Assembly: GCA_039198835.1 (NCBI GenBank) | Contig: JBCCTH010000046.1 | Coordinates: forward strand, 1 to 15,418 | Direction: 5' to 3' | Length of the DNA stretch: 15,418 nt | Source: Shimia_B sp039198835 | GTDB lineage: Bacteria; Pseudomonadota; Alphaproteobacteria; Rhodobacterales; Rhodobacteraceae | Shown: positions 1 through 6,073 of the stretch, in pieces | How the letters are laid out: every line of letters starts with the position of its first letter | Numbering within the stretch: position 1 is the stretch's first letter | The notes under the pieces: generated by a model | Told to the model about the DNA's origin: nothing | The model's input: the letters and a program-made list of their open reading frames with translations, nothing else | The model's database searches: none | Made by a program: the position numbers and the translations under genes

Positions 1-155
1 ATTTTATGCAGTTGCATCAATGACTTGAGATAGACGTAATATTGATCTGCGGTGCGCTGATGCTCGGTCGCGGTGCGCCATGTGGCCAGGAAATGCGTGC
101 CGTCCCAAAGCGAAAAGACGGTGTTTGTATTTCCGCAATCGATACAAAGGAGCAT
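1..155 (-). CDS. coaX: Type III pantothenate kinase, N-terminal 51 residues (cut by window edge)
   Basis: The first 51 residues are visible, beginning MLLCIDCGNTNTVFS; the rest lies beyond position 1. The DxGNTNT phosphate-binding loop at residues 6-12 is the hallmark of type III pantothenate kinases of the ASKHA fold. These cytosolic enzymes phosphorylate pantothenate in the first step of coenzyme A synthesis. The later stretch WDGTHFLATWRTATEHQRTAD also fits the family. The ATG lies 9 bases after the birA stop, with only a weak GAAAG ribosome site. In Rhodobacterales coaX normally follows nuoN-birA, so it anchors this locus as the original nuo location. Family assignment is secure from the N-terminus; whether the gene is intact cannot be judged. 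Confidence 0.9.
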   Translation of the reverse strand, partial: MLLCIDCGNTNTVFSLWDGTHFLATWRTATEHQRTADQYYVYLKSLMQLHK

Positions 156-164
156 AGCGCGCTT

Positions 165-917
165 TCAGAAATAGATGTCCGCTGCCGCGATCCGCACACG
201 GCCTTCGGCGGTGGATAAAACAAGGCATCCATCCTTGTCGATGGTGTCAAAAATGCCGTGATGCTCTTGGGTCACGGTGCGCGCGCGAATGGGTTCGCCG
301 AGCTTTGCAGCGCGGGCAAGCCAGGCCGTGCGCAACGGCGCAAAGCCCTCGCGCAGAAAACGCGTTTCCCAAGCCTCAAAAGCTGGCGCGATGAGCTCGA
401 GAAACGCGCGCGGCGCAACGGGCGCGTCGAGCCGCGCCGCTTCGAGCGCGCCTTCCTCGAGCCTATCGGCCTCTGGCGCGCTCACCAGATTGACGCCGAT
501 CCCAATGGCCAGCCGCTCTCCGGGCAACATCTCAAGCAGGATGCCAGCCGCCTTCTTGCCTGAGAGCAACACATCATTTGGCCATTTCAGCGCAAGGTCT
601 TTGAACCCGAGCGCGGCCAAGCAATCACAGAGCGAAAGTGCCGCTGAAAAGGACCGAAGCGCCGCCTCTCGGGGGGCAGCGCGCATGACGAGCGTCGCTG
701 AAAAGTCGCCCCGCCCTTGCTGCCAGGCGCGCCCGCGCCTGCCCTTCGCCGCGGTTTGCTCATACGCCATGATCCAGGTGGGGCGGACGAGTTCAGGCGC
801 GCGCCGCGCCGCCTCTGCCATGGTGCTATCGACCCTTTCGAGCACGATCATGTCTATCTCGCGCGCGATCGTCCCTGTCTCGTCCGGCGCAGGCTCGCCC
901 GGCGCGCTTTCGCTCAC
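165..917 (-). CDS. birA: Biotin--[acetyl-CoA-carboxylase] ligase (BirA, catalytic type without DNA-binding domain)
   Basis: A 250-residue cytosolic enzyme that activates biotin to biotinyl-AMP and transfers it to a lysine of carboxylase carrier domains. The start is a GTG at 917 overlapping the stop of the nuoM-like gene (GTGA); a later Met23 is a less likely start. There is no N-terminal helix-turn-helix, so it is a ligase without repressor function. Visible motifs are VDST (29-32), KGRRGRAW (58-65, the adenylate-binding loop), KWPNDVLL (111-118), KAAGILLE (122-129) and GIGVN. Two usually conserved positions differ: the residue after DST is Met33 rather than Asn, and the loop begins A-K rather than G-R. 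The likely client within this window is the methylcrotonyl-CoA carboxylase alpha subunit. In Paracoccus and Rhodobacter birA follows nuoN, but here it directly follows the nuoM-like gene. Confidence 0.93.
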   Translation of the reverse strand: MSESAPGEPAPDETGTIAREIDMIVLERVDSTMAEAARRAPELVRPTWIMAYEQTAAKGRRGRAWQQGRGDFSATLVMRAAPREAALRSFSAALSLCDCLAALGFKDLALKWPNDVLLSGKKAAGILLEMLPGERLAIGIGVNLVSAPEADRLEEGALEAARLDAPVAPRAFLELIAPAFEAWETRFLREGFAPLRTAWLARAAKLGEPIRARTVTQEHHGIFDTIDKDGCLVLSTAEGRVRIAAADIYF

Positions 918-2419
918 CGCGCCGCCTCAAGGATTGCGACGATATCGCTGGTGGCCCCGCCCGTTCGATCAAGGAGAAGGCCAGGCCAGACCCCAAGCGC
1001 GACGGCTATCGCAGCCGCCAAGCCAAGGCCCAAACGCTCGCGTCCGACAAGACGCGGAAGCGTTCGCACGGATTCGCGCAGCGCGTCTCCCAGCGCGACA
1101 CGACGATAAAGGGTCATCGCCACCGCCGCCAAGGGAACCGCGGACAACGCCAAAAGCAACCCCATAACCGGGCTCGCGGAGACAACACCGTAAACCGAAA
1201 GCAAAAGCCCGATGAACACCCCGGTTCCCGGCATCCCAAAAGCCGACAAGACAAGGACGAGCAGCAAGAAAGCGAAAAGCGGGCTTCGCAAGCGAATGCC
1301 CCCCATCAGGCTGAACTCATCGCTGCGCAAACGGCTCTCGAGCGAAACGGCCGCCAAAAAGAGCCCGCCCAGCACGAAGGCTTGCGTTGCCATCAATAGA
1401 AGCGCGCCGTCGATGCCGCGCTGATCCATAGTCAAAAGCGCCAGGATGGGCCAGGCCGCAAAGGCGGCCGCCAGATAGGCCAAGAGGCGGCGCAGATGCT
1501 CCTGGACAAGCGCGCTCAACGTCACGGCCAGAAGGCCGAAAAGCAAAAGCGCCATCATATATGGCGCAAGTTCTGCCACGCCCGCGGGCAGCACGGGCAG
1601 CCAGAAGCGCAACACACCATAAACTGCCAGCAACCCGCCGAGCCCCGCGAGCGTCATCGTCGCAGGGAGCGGCGCTTTGCCCGCGAGATCAGGGAGCCAG
1701 GTGTGGAACGGCCAAAGCGGCGCTTTCACCGCGATGCTCCAGGCCATCCCCAAGACGATCAGCGTCTGCGATCCCCCGAAGGCGGTGAGGCCCAATAAAT
1801 CGACAGGTTCCGTGCTCACGTTGTGCCTTAAAATCGCGGTGAGATCTGTTGAGCCAGCCTCGCGCCCGAGGGCGGAAAGAGCCACAACCATAAGAACCGC
1901 GCCAGGCGTGGCATAGAGAACCGCCTTCAGCGCAGGTATCCCCGCGCCCTTTTTGCCCCAAAGCCCGGCCATGATCGCCAAGGGGATAATCGCGGCTTCG
2001 AAGAAGAGCACCAGAAACGCCAGATCAAGCGAGAGCACAGCGCCCAAGAAGAGCGTCTCTGCCGTCAGAAGCGCGATGATATAGTCGCGCACCCGCTCAG
2101 ATACCGCCCAGCTGGCGATCACGACGAGCGGCATGAACGCGGAGATGACCATGACGAACGCGAGCGAAACACCATCGGCCCCCACCCTGTAGGTCACCCC
2201 AAAGAGCCATCTGCGCTCTTCAACAAACTGAAAATCGGGCGTGCCGGGTTCAAACGCAAACCAAAGTATGAGCGCCATGAAGAAGGTCGCGCCCGTTGCC
2301 GTCACGGCGAGCCATTTCGCATTGCGCTGCGCGGCGTCATCATCGCCTCGCAAAAAGATCGCCAGGATCAACGCCGCCATGAGCGGGATAAAGATCAGGA
2401 TTGATAGCAGATTTTCCAT
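914..2419 (-). CDS. NuoM-like membrane protein lacking second-half proton-channel residues
   Basis: A 501-residue polytopic inner-membrane protein, close to the usual NuoM length. ATG at 2419 lies 5 bases after the upstream stop, with a G-rich ribosome site. The N-terminus (NLLSI, then FLRGDDDAAQRNAKW at 22-36 and FQFVEERRWL at 63-72) closely resembles Rhodobacterales NuoM. The TM5 glutamate (FFEA, Glu141) and TM7 lysine (VKAPLWPFHTWLPD, Lys232) are retained. Later conserved positions are lost: the Glu of HVEAP is Lys248, the Lys of LKMGGYG is Leu263, the His of AYSSxxHMG is Phe320, the His of ISHG is Gln346, and the TM12 Glu of FVGEF is Leu405. Canonical NuoM is a proton-pumping antiporter-like subunit of complex I. 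I infer that this one has at best half a channel. Residue alignment was done by eye. Confidence 0.85.
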   Translation of the reverse strand: MENLLSILIFIPLMAALILAIFLRGDDDAAQRNAKWLAVTATGATFFMALILWFAFEPGTPDFQFVEERRWLFGVTYRVGADGVSLAFVMVISAFMPLVVIASWAVSERVRDYIIALLTAETLFLGAVLSLDLAFLVLFFEAAIIPLAIMAGLWGKKGAGIPALKAVLYATPGAVLMVVALSALGREAGSTDLTAILRHNVSTEPVDLLGLTAFGGSQTLIVLGMAWSIAVKAPLWPFHTWLPDLAGKAPLPATMTLAGLGGLLAVYGVLRFWLPVLPAGVAELAPYMMALLLFGLLAVTLSALVQEHLRRLLAYLAAAFAAWPILALLTMDQRGIDGALLLMATQAFVLGGLFLAAVSLESRLRSDEFSLMGGIRLRSPLFAFLLLVLVLSAFGMPGTGVFIGLLLSVYGVVSASPVMGLLLALSAVPLAAVAMTLYRRVALGDALRESVRTLPRLVGRERLGLGLAAAIAVALGVWPGLLLDRTGGATSDIVAILEAAR

Positions 2420-2424
2420 CGGTC

Positions 2425-4272
2425 TCAGCCCCCCGCCATTGTGACCATCGTCACCACGAGGAGCGCGAGCACAAGGAAGCCGAGCACAAAGCGAAAGCCA
2501 CGCGCCGCTTGGGCTTGCCCCGCGCTGCGCCCCAGCTTCGGCAAGAGCCAACGCGATAAGGGGTCAAAAAGCGCGTCGAAAAGGCGGCGATCCAGCGTTT
2601 GCGCGAAAAACGCGCCGAGGGCCGCCACCACAGCGCCGAGCCCCTTGCCATAAAGCGCCACAAGCCCCGTAAAATCAGCATAGAAGGCGAGCGCGCCATC
2701 GGGCAAACGGGCGAGCTTGGGGAATTTGGCAAAGAAAAGTGCTGCCAACAGGCCGATCGCAAACGCAAAAAGCGGGGCGGTGCGCGCGGGCTCAGATGCG
2801 GCCGGGAGCCCAAAGAGCGCGGAGGCTGCGGCACCCATCGCAATGGCGGCAGCGATCAGCACGCCATAGGCGACGCGCTCGAAGAGCGGCGCAACATGGG
2901 GCTCGGACGCTTCCTTGAGGTGTTTGCGGCTGCGTAGCGCGCCTTGGAACGCGGCCAGATAAAGCCGCCAAAGCGCAAACGCTTGAAGCATGAGCGCGGT
3001 GAAAAGCAACCCAAAGAGCGCCTGCCCGCCCGCGAAAGCCAAGCCCAAGGCGGATTGTTGCGCGACAAACCCGCTCATCGCGAGGGGCACGGCCCCATAG
3101 ATCACCGGCACCCCAAAGCCCGAGCCTGCGAGCGTGGCGATGAACGCGGCAAGATGGGCCGCCGGGAAACTGCGTTTTAGTCCGCCCATCGCGCGCAGAT
3201 CGCAATCGCCGTCGAGCCATTGGATCAGCGCGCCATAGGCCAGCCAAAGGAGCGTATGCACACCGGCATGGACCGCAAGAAGGATCAGCGCGAGCGCGGG
3301 CGCGCCTGAGAGCGCCACGAGAAGCGCCAGGGCCACAGGGCCGAGGCTCAGCGCGCCGAGCGCGCGCTTGACGCTCCCCGTGGTGGCCGCCGCCAGCGCG
3401 GCAATCAGAGCGGTGCCCCCACAAAGCCAAAGCGGGCCGACAAGCCCGGATGCCGAGAAAGGCGCGAGCCGTTCGATGAGAAGGATCGCCGCAAGGGGTG
3501 GCAAAACCTGGAGCGCGGCCGCCATCTCAGGGGCGGTATCGGCGGCGTCCGCGCTCCAGGGATAAAACGGGAGGGCCGCCGCGAGGGCCAGCGCAGCAAG
3601 GGCAACGCCCCATGCAAGCGCGGTGGCCTGCGGGCCAGCGGCGATCTCTGCGGCCAAGGACATCACTGGCTCAAAGCTGTCACCATCCGCCTGCTGATAA
3701 ACGAAGGCGGCCGCGGCCATCGCCAAAAGCGCGGCTGTGAACGTTATGAGCAAACCCCGAGCCGCCGCGCGCCCCGCATTCTGGCTCAGAAAGTTAAAAT
3801 CAAGCGCCATCGATATGGCCACCGCCACGAAGACAAGCCCGGCCACGAGCGTCACCAAGCCGCCCGACAAGGCCGCCCAAATGAGCGCAAACCCGATGAG
3901 GCTCAGAAGGCATTGGAAGCGCGCGCGCTTGCTCTCTCCGAATTTCGCGAAAGGCGCGGGCGTCTTGAGGCGCATGCCCACCGCCTGCAAGGCAAACACA
4001 AAGACGGCCGCAAACGCCGATGCCGAGAGCGCAAATGCATCGGTTCGAAAGAGGATCTCGGCAGAAAGCGTCCCGCTCTCGAACCAGCCCCCGATAAAGA
4101 CAGGCTCGCGCGCGCCGCGCATCGCACCCAAAGCCAGAAGACCCGCCAAAATCGCCGCCACCGCCCCCAGAAGAAGGGCGATGATCGACGCGGCGATCTC
4201 GCCAAAAGCGCGTGCGAAGGGGCCTGCCGCAAGGGCTGCCAGGAGCGGCAAGGAAATGAGTGTGAGCTCCAT
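2425..4272 (-). CDS. NuoL-like membrane protein lacking nearly all proton-pump residues
   Basis: A 615-residue polytopic inner-membrane protein of about NuoL length. Recognisable NuoL landmarks are GWFESGTLS (62-70), DLRAMGGL (358-365), LAGSGFGVP (381-389) and a C-terminal end like NuoL TM16. A GGAG ribosome site 7 bases before ATG 4272 fixes the start; an in-frame extension to 4359 is arginine-rich junk. Nearly every channel residue of canonical NuoL is replaced by eye alignment: the Glu of FFGWEG is Val147, the TM7 Lys is Leu230, the His of HTWLPD is Tyr237, the His of IHAATM is Gln255, the Lys of HAFFKAL is His339, and the Lys-Asp-Glu of FFSKDE is Gln-Gln-Ser (405-407). Only one TM10 histidine (His335) remains. 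The reading frame is intact, so I infer a non-pumping derivative rather than a broken gene. Confidence 0.8.
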   Translation of the reverse strand: MELTLISLPLLAALAAGPFARAFGEIAASIIALLLGAVAAILAGLLALGAMRGAREPVFIGGWFESGTLSAEILFRTDAFALSASAFAAVFVFALQAVGMRLKTPAPFAKFGESKRARFQCLLSLIGFALIWAALSGGLVTLVAGLVFVAVAISMALDFNFLSQNAGRAAARGLLITFTAALLAMAAAAFVYQQADGDSFEPVMSLAAEIAAGPQATALAWGVALAALALAAALPFYPWSADAADTAPEMAAALQVLPPLAAILLIERLAPFSASGLVGPLWLCGGTALIAALAAATTGSVKRALGALSLGPVALALLVALSGAPALALILLAVHAGVHTLLWLAYGALIQWLDGDCDLRAMGGLKRSFPAAHLAAFIATLAGSGFGVPVIYGAVPLAMSGFVAQQSALGLAFAGGQALFGLLFTALMLQAFALWRLYLAAFQGALRSRKHLKEASEPHVAPLFERVAYGVLIAAAIAMGAAASALFGLPAASEPARTAPLFAFAIGLLAALFFAKFPKLARLPDGALAFYADFTGLVALYGKGLGAVVAALGAFFAQTLDRRLFDALFDPLSRWLLPKLGRSAGQAQAARGFRFVLGFLVLALLVVTMVTMAGG

Positions 4273-4279
4273 TAGCCCG

Positions 4280-4283
4280 CTCC
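4280..4283 (-). promoter_or_regulatory. Ribosome binding site deciding the nuoL-like start
   Basis: GGAG read on the minus strand lies 7 bases before the ATG at 4272. No comparable site precedes the longer in-frame start at 4359, whose extension is polar and arginine-rich. The site therefore sets the protein start at MELTLISLPLL, which also matches NuoL family N-termini. Confidence 0.7.
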
Positions 4284-4337
4284 GCCTAAACGCCGCCGCG
4301 CCGCCCGGGCGCGCGCCTTGCGTCTCGGGTTGCCCGT

Positions 4338-4353
4338 GGCTCTGCGCAGAGCC
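4338..4353. repeat. 16-base perfect palindrome in the 178-base gap before the nuoL-like gene
   Basis: GGCTCTGCGCAGAGCC is its own reverse complement. It lies in the gap 4273-4450 between the lipoprotein gene and the nuoL-like gene, where nuoH, I, J and K would be expected in a normal operon. No run of T follows it on either strand, so it is not a typical intrinsic terminator. It could be an RNA hairpin, a protein-binding site or chance in GC-rich DNA. I see no convincing promoter and no gene in the gap; a 33-codon arginine-rich frame (4286-4387) is not persuasive. Confidence 0.35.
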
Positions 4354-4450
4354 TCTCAAATCTGCGCGCGAAAAAGCGATTGCTCATGATGGTCTTTGCC
4401 CCTGCCTTGGCGCGAACCTAGGCCGCGATCACGGGCGCGTCGAGGGGCGA

Positions 4451-4864
4451 TCAGATGCTGGGGATACCGCTTTCACGGCAATTTGCGAGCGTGACCTCTG
4501 CATCAAGCGTCTGCGGGCCCCTCGGGAGCACGGCAGAAACCGAATAAAGCGCATTGGCGCGCGCGATATCGCCGTCTCGGGTGACATTCGTGCGCACATG
4601 CCGCGCAAACGAAAAGCCGCGAATACGCGCATATTGCGCCGCCGCGCAATCGCCATAAGCGCGGATTGGGTCGTCGCCGGGCGCGTTGCGCAAAGTCAGC
4701 GTGAAGGTGACAAGCTCGTCATCAAGACGGCGCGTTTCAATCGAAAGGTAATCCGGCTCAGCCACCGCCCCCGTGCTCTTCGCCGCGCGCGGCATCTCGC
4801 AGGCCGCCACCAAGCAAAGCGCCGCTGCGCCGGCGAGCGCGCGAAAGCCCAGATCGCGCCTCAC
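4451..4864 (-). CDS. Small lipoprotein of a nuo-associated family, function unknown
   Basis: 137 residues. I place the start at GTG 4864, overlapping the previous stop by four bases (GTGA); upstream in-frame codons only give arginine-rich sequence. It begins MRRDLGFRALAGAAALCLVAAC: two arginines, a hydrophobic stretch and a lipobox LVAAC with lipidated Cys22, so it should be anchored in a membrane facing the periplasm. The mature part has a conserved-looking core DCAAAQYARIRGFSFARHV and ends DAEVTLANCRESGIPSI. I recall closely similar proteins encoded as an unassigned frame within Rhodobacterales nuo operons. It sits after the DUF5333-like pair and before a 178-base gap. No catalytic motif is visible. 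Biochemical function is unknown; the nuo association is from memory and context. Confidence 0.75.
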   Translation of the reverse strand: MRRDLGFRALAGAAALCLVAACEMPRAAKSTGAVAEPDYLSIETRRLDDELVTFTLTLRNAPGDDPIRAYGDCAAAQYARIRGFSFARHVRTNVTRDGDIARANALYSVSAVLPRGPQTLDAEVTLANCRESGIPSI

Positions 4865-5262
4865 TTGGCGTGCAACAGGCGACCAACGGTCGTTTTCGCG
4901 GCGATCTCGCGTGCGCCGAGCGCGCAATAGCTCGCCTCATCACCGCTCAAAACGCCCTCCTGCGCGAGATAGCGCTGCGCTTCGGCCTCAAGATTTGCGC
5001 GCGCGACCGCATCATCCACAAAAGCCTCGATCTCTTCATTGCTGAAGCCCTGGGCTTTTGCGGCGCTCAAAAGCCGGTTGCGCAAACTCAAAACGCGGAT
5101 CATGCGCGGATTAATCGAGCCACAATTCTCTTGAATGGCATCGCCCACCGCCACCGCCAAAAGCCCATTGCGCACCTCGGCGATATCGCCCGGGCTTCTG
5201 GCTACAAGGGGGGTGCTCAGCGGGGCCAGCACAAGGCTCAGGGTCAAAACGGCTCTGATCAT
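4861..5262 (-). CDS. DUF5333-like secreted protein (second of a tandem pair)
   Basis: 133 residues with an N-terminal signal peptide (MIRAVLTLSLVLAPLSTPLVA, probable cleavage near residue 21), so probably periplasmic. The mature part is mostly helical by appearance, with two cysteines (in ENCGSI and SYCALG) that could form a disulfide. The pattern AxQENCGSINPRMIRVLSL through YCALGAREIAAKTTVGRLL matches what I remember of DUF5333, a Rhodobacterales family of unknown function encoded among nuo genes. Its ATG at 5262 overlaps the stop of the similar upstream gene (ATGA), and its own stop overlaps the lipoprotein start (GTGA), so all three should be co-translated. The family label is from memory, without a database search. 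Confidence 0.75.
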   Translation of the reverse strand: MIRAVLTLSLVLAPLSTPLVARSPGDIAEVRNGLLAVAVGDAIQENCGSINPRMIRVLSLRNRLLSAAKAQGFSNEEIEAFVDDAVARANLEAEAQRYLAQEGVLSGDEASYCALGAREIAAKTTVGRLLHAK

Positions 5263-5648
5263 TTCTCTTCACTTTCTACCAATACCGCGCCAATCGCGCT
5301 CTCGGCGGCCATTTCGGCACGGGCGGCGGCGCAGACCTTTTCATCGGTCGGCGCATCAAGGCCATAACGCGCAAGAAAGGCCTGCTGCCGCTCAAGAACG
5401 CCGCTCTCCACACCCGAAAGCGCCAATATCGCATCGCCATTAATGCCGTCTTGCGACAGTCGCTCGAGCACGCGCGCCACTCTCTCGCTCGCCTCTTCGG
5501 GATCAAAGGCAACGTCTGGGCAGAATATCGCAAGGCGCTCTGCCGTTGAGACGGCATAGAGCGCATCGAGATAATACCCGGGCGCGCTTGGCTCGGCCGT
5601 TGCAGGCAAGGCAAGGCAACTGAGCGCGAGGGCGACTGTTCTGGTCAT
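5259..5648 (-). CDS. DUF5333-like secreted protein (first of a tandem pair)
   Basis: 129 residues with a signal peptide (MTRTVALALSCLALPATAE, cleavage expected after ATA near residue 18), so probably periplasmic. Two cysteines in the mature protein (IFCPDV and KVCAAARAE) occupy positions like those in the next gene. The C-terminal CAAARAEMAAESAIGAVL parallels CALGAREIAAKTTVGRLL of that neighbour, so the two look like ancient duplicates. An AGGA ribosome site precedes ATG 5648 by about 7 bases. It follows a 113-base gap that may hold a mini-ORF whose stop overlaps this start. Similar proteins occur, as I recall, within Rhodobacterales nuo operons; function unknown. Confidence 0.72.
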   Translation of the reverse strand: MTRTVALALSCLALPATAEPSAPGYYLDALYAVSTAERLAIFCPDVAFDPEEASERVARVLERLSQDGINGDAILALSGVESGVLERQQAFLARYGLDAPTDEKVCAAARAEMAAESAIGAVLVESEEK

Positions 5649-5752
5649 GCGGTATCCTGCCGGTGCGGTTGGCCTTCCTTTTGCATGTGGCGGCGCATGT
5701 TATTCAATAGCAGGGGAAATTTGCCGCGTTTTTCCGCCGACGGCGAAGGCAA
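5645..5752 (-). CDS. Possible 35-residue mini-ORF between DUF5337-like and DUF5333-like genes
   Basis: A TTG-initiated frame whose TGA overlaps the ATG of the next gene in the ATGA pattern used throughout this window. The product would be basic: AEKRGKFPLLLNNM followed by RRHMQKEGQPHRQDTA. It is in the same frame as the DUF5337-like gene just upstream and begins 9 bases after that TAA stop, so it could also be a former C-terminal extension of that gene. The third codon positions are fairly GC-rich, as in real genes here. An AAGGA lies about 13 bases before the TTG, rather far. No family recognised; low confidence. Confidence 0.3.
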   Translation of the reverse strand: MPSPSAEKRGKFPLLLNNMRRHMQKEGQPHRQDTA

Positions 5753-5761
5753 GGCGGCGCG

Positions 5762-5989
5762 TTAATCCTTCCCGCGCATGCGCCAGAGCCTGAACGCCAC
5801 GACAAGCGACCAAAAGAGCGCGGCCAGGGCCATAAAATCAAAAAGCAGCGCGTATTCGCCGGGAAGCCCCAATGCGCGCCCGATGGTTTGCGCGAGAATC
5901 CACAGGACCATCGTAAGAGCGATCACAATGGCCACGAGCCTGCCCGTTTTCGCGCGCGCCATCTCGCTGTCGGAAGGTTTACGGGTCAT
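5762..5989 (-). CDS. DUF5337-like small membrane protein
   Basis: 75 residues with a short polar N-terminus (MTRKPSDSEMARAKTG), then two predicted membrane helices, LVAIVIALTMVLWILAQTIG (about 18-37) and FDFMALAALFWSLVVAFRLW (about 50-69), ending in basic RMRGKD. Size, the two-helix layout and the central GLPGEYALLFDF resemble DUF5337, a Rhodobacterales family I know as an unassigned frame in nuo operons. ATG 5989 is preferred over the in-frame TTG at 6013, which lies inside the terminator-like hairpin. In canonical operons such genes sit beside nuoF, which is absent here. Function unknown. Confidence 0.72.
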   Translation of the reverse strand: MTRKPSDSEMARAKTGRLVAIVIALTMVLWILAQTIGRALGLPGEYALLFDFMALAALFWSLVVAFRLWRMRGKD

Positions 5990-6011
5990 GCGTCTTGCGT
6001 TTTGAAGCTGC

Positions 6012-6054
6012 AAAAAAGCGCGCGCAAGATAGCTGGGCCATGGGCGCGCTTTTT
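6012..6054 (-). terminator. Terminator-like hairpin with A and T tracts on both sides
   Basis: The arms AAAAAGCGCGC (6013-6023) and GCGCGCTTTTT (6044-6054) are perfect reverse complements around a 20-base loop. Read on the minus strand the right arm comes first, giving a GC stem followed by six T (6017-6012), the form of a Rho-independent terminator. The symmetry makes it potentially bidirectional. It lies 20 bases after the stop of the helix-hairpin-helix gene and just before the DUF5337-like gene, so it would partly separate their transcription. The long loop lowers confidence. Confidence 0.6.
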
Positions 6055-6073
6055 AGTATTGGCTAGAAGCCGA

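Noticed and set aside
277..1167. 296-codon plus-strand open frame opposite birA and the nuoM-like gene
   Set aside because: Arg/Ser/Ala-rich translation typical of antisense frames in GC-rich DNA; both strands cannot be justified when birA is clear.
914..4272. Mrp antiporter or DabB-type bicarbonate transporter instead of NuoL/NuoM derivatives
   Set aside because: No MrpB-G or DabA partner is present; the N-terminal NuoM signatures and the birA-coaX context point to the nuo lineage.
4286..4387. 33-codon minus-strand frame (MSNRFFARRFERLCAEP...) in the gap before the nuoL-like gene
   Set aside because: Extremely arginine-rich, poor ribosome site, no overlap with neighbours; chance is more likely.
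3737..4930. 397-codon open frame on the plus strand opposite the nuoL-like and lipoprotein genes
   Set aside because: The product is basic low-complexity sequence without family motifs; it is the antisense shadow of GC-rich genes with clear homology.
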